64,000 nt of DNA from Sphingobacterium hotanense (lineage in GTDB: Bacteria; Bacteroidota; Bacteroidia; Sphingobacteriales; Sphingobacteriaceae). The notes below the pieces were generated by a model that had not been told where the DNA came from, ran no database searches, and worked only from the letters and a program-made list of their open reading frames with translations. Made by a program: the position numbers and the translations under genes. How positions within the stretch are numbered: the first letter of the stretch is position 1; each line of letters begins with the position of its first letter. This document shows, one piece after another, positions 59,796 to 64,000 of this stretch. Location of the stretch: NCBI RefSeq assembly GCF_008274825.1, contig NZ_CP030848.1, positions 2,232,001 through 2,296,000 of the forward strand. The letters run 5' to 3'.

Positions 59796-60869
59796 CTAAT
59801 ACGTATACTTCATTTGATATGCCATCCTTTCCGCATCCGATATTTCCAATCCTTCTCGAATAAATTTATCCATATCACCATATTGCTTTTCGATCTCGGT
59901 AAATGCTGCTTCGAGGTAGCTACGATCTACAGACATTAATGGCAACATAACTTGTGGATCGATGTTAGCAAATGCAGCGGCCATCTTAGGGTCTTTCTTA
60001 CGCGCCATTTTTGGTAGGGTGTAATAATTCGTCATCAGATACTCATTGATTACTGTTTCTTTGTCAACACCCAATACAGATAGTAGAAGGGCAGAAGTCA
60101 AACCTGTTCGATCCTTACCCGCAGTACAGTGGAACAAAGATGGTTCTTCATTATCCAGTAGTTCGCGAACTAATACCTTGAAAGCATCCAAATTCGAATT
60201 GATAAATTCCTTATTGGCCGTAATCAACAAGTTTCTGGAATCTTCGGCAGTCATATCCCCGCTTTTAATCTTCTGCATTACGGCATTCATTTGTGCAGAA
60301 TTATCACCATTAAAGATCGGGTGGTGTATCCAACGGATGCTCGCAGGCAAGTTATCTTTTGATGTGGCAATTTCCTCATCGCTTCTCAAGTCATATACTT
60401 TACTAATTTTTAAGCTCTCGATATATGGAAACTCATCTTCCTGAATGCTTCCTAAAGCATCGGCACGATAAAACTGACCCCATTTTACTTGTTTGCCATC
60501 TTTGGTCTTTACGCCGCCAATATCGCGGAAGTTGCTAGGACCTTCTAGAGGAATTAGGCGTTCGGAAATAAGAATGGTGTCGCCAGCCAGAATCGAAGCA
60601 AAATATAAGCGCTCATTCTCCTCAACAGCTACAATGCTATCCTTTGCTAAGCTGAAAGGTTTGCTATAGTCGATTGTCTCTACGGTCTTGCCGATAAAAT
60701 AATTCCCTTGCATATTCTGTCCTGCGTAAATTCTATAAGATGTACTATTTACGCGATCGGCTCTTAAAGCTTCCTCCAATGTTCTGCTAACCTTTGGAGT
60801 TTGTGCTATGATGTTTAATGATCCAAGCATAAGAATGGATGTAAATGCGATATATTTATTGATATTCAT
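59796..60869 (-). CDS. Secreted tyrosine-phosphatase-like protein (Y_phosphatase3)
   Basis: The start at 60869 begins a good signal peptide (MNINKYIAFTSILMLGSLNIIAQ); an upstream ATG would add 12 unrelated residues and overlap the receptor gene. 357 aa. An N-terminal beta module of about 105 residues precedes the phosphatase domain, which starts GPSNFRDIGGVKTKDGKQVKWGQFYRADAL. The P-loop is FHCTAGKDRTGLTSALLLS, with catalytic Cys and Arg. Relatives dephosphorylate phosphotyrosine, lipids or inositol phosphates. It follows the TonB-dependent receptor by 10 bp, so it may release phosphate from the receptor's ligand. Confidence 0.88.
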   Translation of the reverse strand: MNINKYIAFTSILMLGSLNIIAQTPKVSRTLEEALRADRVNSTSYRIYAGQNMQGNYFIGKTVETIDYSKPFSLAKDSIVAVEENERLYFASILAGDTILISERLIPLEGPSNFRDIGGVKTKDGKQVKWGQFYRADALGSIQEDEFPYIESLKISKVYDLRSDEEIATSKDNLPASIRWIHHPIFNGDNSAQMNAVMQKIKSGDMTAEDSRNLLITANKEFINSNLDAFKVLVRELLDNEEPSLFHCTAGKDRTGLTSALLLSVLGVDKETVINEYLMTNYYTLPKMARKKDPKMAAAFANIDPQVMLPLMSVDRSYLEAAFTEIEKQYGDMDKFIREGLEISDAERMAYQMKYTY

Positions 60870-60879
60870 GATAATTTGA

Positions 60880-63744
60880 TTAAAATATTTGATAATTGAT
60901 TCCAACTAGTCCTCTTAATGAATAATATTCCAGCTGTTCCAAACGGCGAGAATCACCATGGTAATAGCGTAATGGCGCATTCGTTAAGTTGTTCAGTTCG
61001 GCAAAAACAGAAACCTTCTTGTTAAATCTATAGTTGGCTGAGAAATCCATGGTGAAGTTTTCACCATACCAACGATAATTCTCCGGGTTGCCTTGAACAA
61101 TCGCTAACGCCGATCCCTTGTAATTGCCGGCAATGCGTGCCATAAACTTACCTTTTTCGTAGAAAATTGCCGTATTAAAAAGATGTTTTGATTGATTTGG
61201 TAGTACTTCCTTGGCAATAGTCTTTGTTACCTGACCCTTTTCGTCCAAACTGAAGCGTGGCACCTCCATTTCCGAAGTCGTCATCGTGTAGTTCGCCTCG
61301 ATACCAAATCCGCTCCAAAAACCCGGAAGGAAAGAAAGACGTTTCGATATTCCAGCTTCAAATCCCGCTAACCATCCATTCTCCGAATTCTCAGGCTGCG
61401 TAATACGGTAAGTAGTGCCATCGATTTGTTGGAAGGATTGCGAGGAATAGATTACATTGCTCAGTTTCTTATAGAATACACCGAAACTGGCAACCCCGAT
61501 ATCGTCAAAATAATACTCCGACATGAAATCAAAATTATGTGCGAAAGTAGGCTTTAAAGCAATATTTCCGCGAGAAATAACCGGAGGCGTGAAGATCAAG
61601 TTGATATTCTCTGTTGGATTAAGATCCGAAAAATTAGCTCTCGCAAATGTTCTCGTATAGGCTAAGCGGATATTCATCGCTTCGATGGGTTGATATTTCA
61701 AGTGAGCCATTGGTAATAAAGAACCAAACTTGCTGCTGTTTTCCACTTTATTGATATCAGCAGTAGGTTTCCCATCAACGTTTTTGCGGATTACTTCATT
61801 ACCGTAGTAGGTTAAAGCAGTGTGCTCGTATCGCGCTCCGGCAATCAATTGTAGTTTGTCGGATAGCTTCATGTCAAACATACCGTAGCCTGCATATACA
61901 TCTTCATTTCCGGTATAGAATGAGGAAGCAGCATCAGGGCTTGATTCACCTCTAGCGATATGCATCAATTTATTTTCATTGATATAGCTATCCGTTAACA
62001 ATTGGTCTACCTGCGTTAATGTAATTCCGTCAAGCAATACCGAATGGTAATCAGCTCCTGTTTCTTTCATAAAGCCACCATTATAATCATAGGCTTCTGT
62101 CGCTAGGCTTTCTACGGTGATATTGGCGCCTCTATTGACGTAAATATCCATCGGACTACCACGACGCAGGTATTTGCCCTTAAACTTACCACCGGCTTTA
62201 AAATAGATGTTATTGTTCAATTGATATTTCAGGTCTAATTCTGCGATTCTATCGCGTTCAAAGCTCTGCGTCTGCAATTCGATCAATTGCGTTAATCTTA
62301 AGTCAGAAGTCTTAACTGCAGACTTTAATTGCGGTACGAATGATTGATAATTCGAACTTTGAAATCCAGCCGGTGCATCCATATCCAAATACATCTTACC
62401 GTCGGCTGCACGGTTCGCAAAGTCTACTTTGCTAGCAAACATGCTCAACTTATAGGTGTTTTTAGGATTGTCGGCATGAGACGGCTTCCTTGTCTCCATA
62501 TCAGTTTCGTAGTTGCTTAGCTTCCAATGTATATTCAGCTTTTCGCCCAAGGTATTATGCGTACCGCCAATTTCAGCACCAAGCAATCCAATACCGATAA
62601 CGCCTTCACGACGACGCTGTGTCAAAGTTTTCCCTGTATAAGAAAAGGTATGTTCTAGCGCTGTCTCCTGATCTTGGAAGTCTGTCCGGATGCCTCGAAA
62701 GAAGATTTTATGGCTTGGGTTGATATGATATGCTAATCCGGCATTTAATCCCATTGTCGTACGAACACCTTTATAATCTCGTAGCTCGAAGCTCTCCATA
62801 GCAAAATCCTCTTGATTATAAACAGCTTCGGTATTATCCGTAGCCCAATTTCTTTTCCAATAGGATCCACCAATAATTAGACTTAATTTTTTATTGAAGA
62901 AATGGTCTCCATACATAAAACTACCACTGTAAATTCCCTTTTGCGCCTGTCCGTTATAACCGGTCCCTAAAGAAGCCTTTAAGGTTTTGCTCACAGGAGC
63001 TGTACGGGTGACGAAGTTAATAGAACCGCCTATCGCATCGCCCTCCATGTCTGGCGTAATAGCTTTCGAAACTTGTACAAACTCGATCATTTCAGAAGGA
63101 AAGATGTCCAAAGGCGAAGTTCTGCTGCCCGAAGTATTGTCAGACGTACCTTCCGAAGTTGGCATTCTATTACCGTTCACCAAGGTCGAGTTCCATTGCA
63201 TAGGCGTTCCGCGCACACTCGCATAGCGACCCTCGCCGTGATCACGCTCGATAGCAATACCCTGAATACGTTGAACAGCTTCGGCAGCATTGCGATCGGG
63301 CAACTTGCCAATCAAATCCGAAGCGATAACGTTCATAATTGCAGGGCTACTTTTCTGAATGCTTAAAGCTTTGGCCTGGGTATTAGCCATAATACCCTGT
63401 ACGACAACCTCATCGATGTCTTGAGCATCATTTCCACTAAAGGATAGATCGCCGAGATAAACGTTGAATGGTTTCTCCGAAACGCTCACTGTTTTCTCAA
63501 TCGGCTCATAACCCAGATAGCTGAACACCAGTTCATAGTTACCCTGCTTGATGCCGGTGATCCGGAATGTTCCATCCAGATTGCTTTGCGTAGCAATACT
63601 GTTGTCTTTTGTTTTAATAGTAACCCCGGGAAGTGCTGCTTTCCCGTCAATAATTCTTCCCGTGATGCTGTATTGCTGTTGTGAAAAAGCAGTATGCCAG
63701 CTTAGGAATACAAGAAAAAATAAGAAGTAAAAAATTCTTTTCAT
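60880..63744 (-). CDS. TonB-dependent receptor with carboxypeptidase-like domain
   Basis: The start at 63744 (MKRIFYFLFFLVFLSW) gives a clean signal peptide; an in-frame ATG seven codons upstream is also possible. 954 aa. It contains a regulatory-like domain (YSITGRIIDGKAALPGVTI), a plug with IDEVVVQGIMANTQAKALSIQKSSPAIMNVIASDLIGKLPDRNAAEAVQRIQGI, GDAIGGSINFVTR, and a long barrel ending YYSLRGLVGINYQIF. It belongs to the FepA/CirA-like rather than the SusC branch, with no SusD next to it. It forms an operon with the secreted phosphatase. Confidence 0.93.
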   Translation of the reverse strand: MKRIFYFLFFLVFLSWHTAFSQQQYSITGRIIDGKAALPGVTIKTKDNSIATQSNLDGTFRITGIKQGNYELVFSYLGYEPIEKTVSVSEKPFNVYLGDLSFSGNDAQDIDEVVVQGIMANTQAKALSIQKSSPAIMNVIASDLIGKLPDRNAAEAVQRIQGIAIERDHGEGRYASVRGTPMQWNSTLVNGNRMPTSEGTSDNTSGSRTSPLDIFPSEMIEFVQVSKAITPDMEGDAIGGSINFVTRTAPVSKTLKASLGTGYNGQAQKGIYSGSFMYGDHFFNKKLSLIIGGSYWKRNWATDNTEAVYNQEDFAMESFELRDYKGVRTTMGLNAGLAYHINPSHKIFFRGIRTDFQDQETALEHTFSYTGKTLTQRRREGVIGIGLLGAEIGGTHNTLGEKLNIHWKLSNYETDMETRKPSHADNPKNTYKLSMFASKVDFANRAADGKMYLDMDAPAGFQSSNYQSFVPQLKSAVKTSDLRLTQLIELQTQSFERDRIAELDLKYQLNNNIYFKAGGKFKGKYLRRGSPMDIYVNRGANITVESLATEAYDYNGGFMKETGADYHSVLLDGITLTQVDQLLTDSYINENKLMHIARGESSPDAASSFYTGNEDVYAGYGMFDMKLSDKLQLIAGARYEHTALTYYGNEVIRKNVDGKPTADINKVENSSKFGSLLPMAHLKYQPIEAMNIRLAYTRTFARANFSDLNPTENINLIFTPPVISRGNIALKPTFAHNFDFMSEYYFDDIGVASFGVFYKKLSNVIYSSQSFQQIDGTTYRITQPENSENGWLAGFEAGISKRLSFLPGFWSGFGIEANYTMTTSEMEVPRFSLDEKGQVTKTIAKEVLPNQSKHLFNTAIFYEKGKFMARIAGNYKGSALAIVQGNPENYRWYGENFTMDFSANYRFNKKVSVFAELNNLTNAPLRYYHGDSRRLEQLEYYSLRGLVGINYQIF

Positions 63745-63891
63745 CACATGTTGATTTGATGCCACAAAGAGATAGGAAATCTGAAATGTTATCGACCGCG
63801 CTAATTAGGAGAAACTTTGTGCACGTCCGCGAACGTATAAAATATTGATAATCAGGGTTTTAATTGTTGTTAAGTTTCCTTTAACAAATTA

Positions 63892-64000
63892 TTAGGAAAT
63901 CTGCTTGATCTTTTCTTTAAGAAACTCACTCGGCGATTGACCGGTCTCCATCTTAAAATATTTATTGAAGGTACTCTTGGAATGGAATCCCGACTCGTAG
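63892..64000 (-). CDS. AraC-family regulator, C-terminal end (partial)
   Basis: The last 35 codons of a gene entering from the right edge read YESGFHSKSTFNKYFKMETGQSPSEFLKEKIKQIS. This is the second helix-turn-helix of AraC-type regulators (the usual pattern is GFxSxSxFNxxFKKxxGxSPxxFL). It is upstream of, and on the same strand as, the TonB-dependent receptor and may control it. The sensor part is outside the window. Confidence 0.85.
   Translation of the reverse strand, partial: YESGFHSKSTFNKYFKMETGQSPSEFLKEKIKQIS

Noticed and set aside
60046..60444. Plus-strand frame of 132 codons
   Set aside because: Antisense shadow of the phosphatase gene.

Overview
The window looks like chromosome of a Bacteroidota species, most likely Sphingobacteriaceae (Sphingobacterium-like). 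Reasons: low-to-moderate GC, three SusC/SusD pairs, FecI/FecR sigma/anti-sigma switches, LytS/LytTR signalling, TAnnTTTG-type promoters and many SPII lipoproteins. No rRNA, tRNA or CRISPR array was recognised.

Layout. 1-1.2 kb: start of an outer-membrane barrel protein (cut by the window edge) behind a coupled 61-aa secreted peptide. 1.4-3.0 kb: ring-cleaving dioxygenase plus alpha/beta hydrolase, resembling the MhqO/MhqD quinone-detoxification pair. 3.4-4.8 kb: mnmE. 5-11.2 kb: small membrane or secreted proteins, a decayed gene, a peptide/fimbrillin-like lipoprotein pair, a GNAT acetyltransferase and a cold-shock gene with a long leader. 11.6-20.8 kb: FecI-FecR-SusC-SusD with a phosphodiester-glycosidase-like lipoprotein and a BACON/beta-helix protein. 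20.8-23.0 kb: SPFH-like lipoprotein and a degenerate DEAD-box protein. 23.3-36.3 kb: a grasp-with-spasm RiPP (graspetide-type) island. It holds a frameshifted LytS-type sensor, a LytTR regulator, three leader-sharing precursor peptides, an ATP-grasp enzyme, an unlisted 59-aa protein, a SPASM protein, a C39-peptidase ABC exporter, HlyD and TolC. 37-46.5 kb: SusC/SusD locus with DUF5017-like lipoprotein, CE7-like esterase and a Tat-exported beta-helix protein. 46.6-48.8 kb: universal stress protein and DUF389 membrane protein. 48.9-59.3 kb: FecI-FecR-SusC-SusD with a CE15-like glucuronoyl esterase and a convergent beta-helix protein. 59.8-64 kb: TonB-dependent receptor, secreted tyrosine-phosphatase-like protein and the end of an AraC-type regulator.

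The most striking structure is an intact 1,295-bp IS110-family element (27317-28611) lying between the RiPP precursors and their maturation genes. Its 256-nt non-coding end reads as a complete bridge RNA: a 5' hairpin, a target-binding loop and a donor-binding loop. The two target guides spell TTGAAC and ACCAGGAAA around an AC core, which is the conserved heart of a dispersed intergenic repeat (TTGAACCAGGAAAGGAAGGAT). That 13-mer occurs perfectly eight times in this window, and the element sits inside an array of the repeat. The donor guides match the element's own two ends. Joining the ends in a circle would create a Bacteroidota promoter, TTTG-N20-TACCTTTG. This was read by eye from the sequence; no folding or database search was run.
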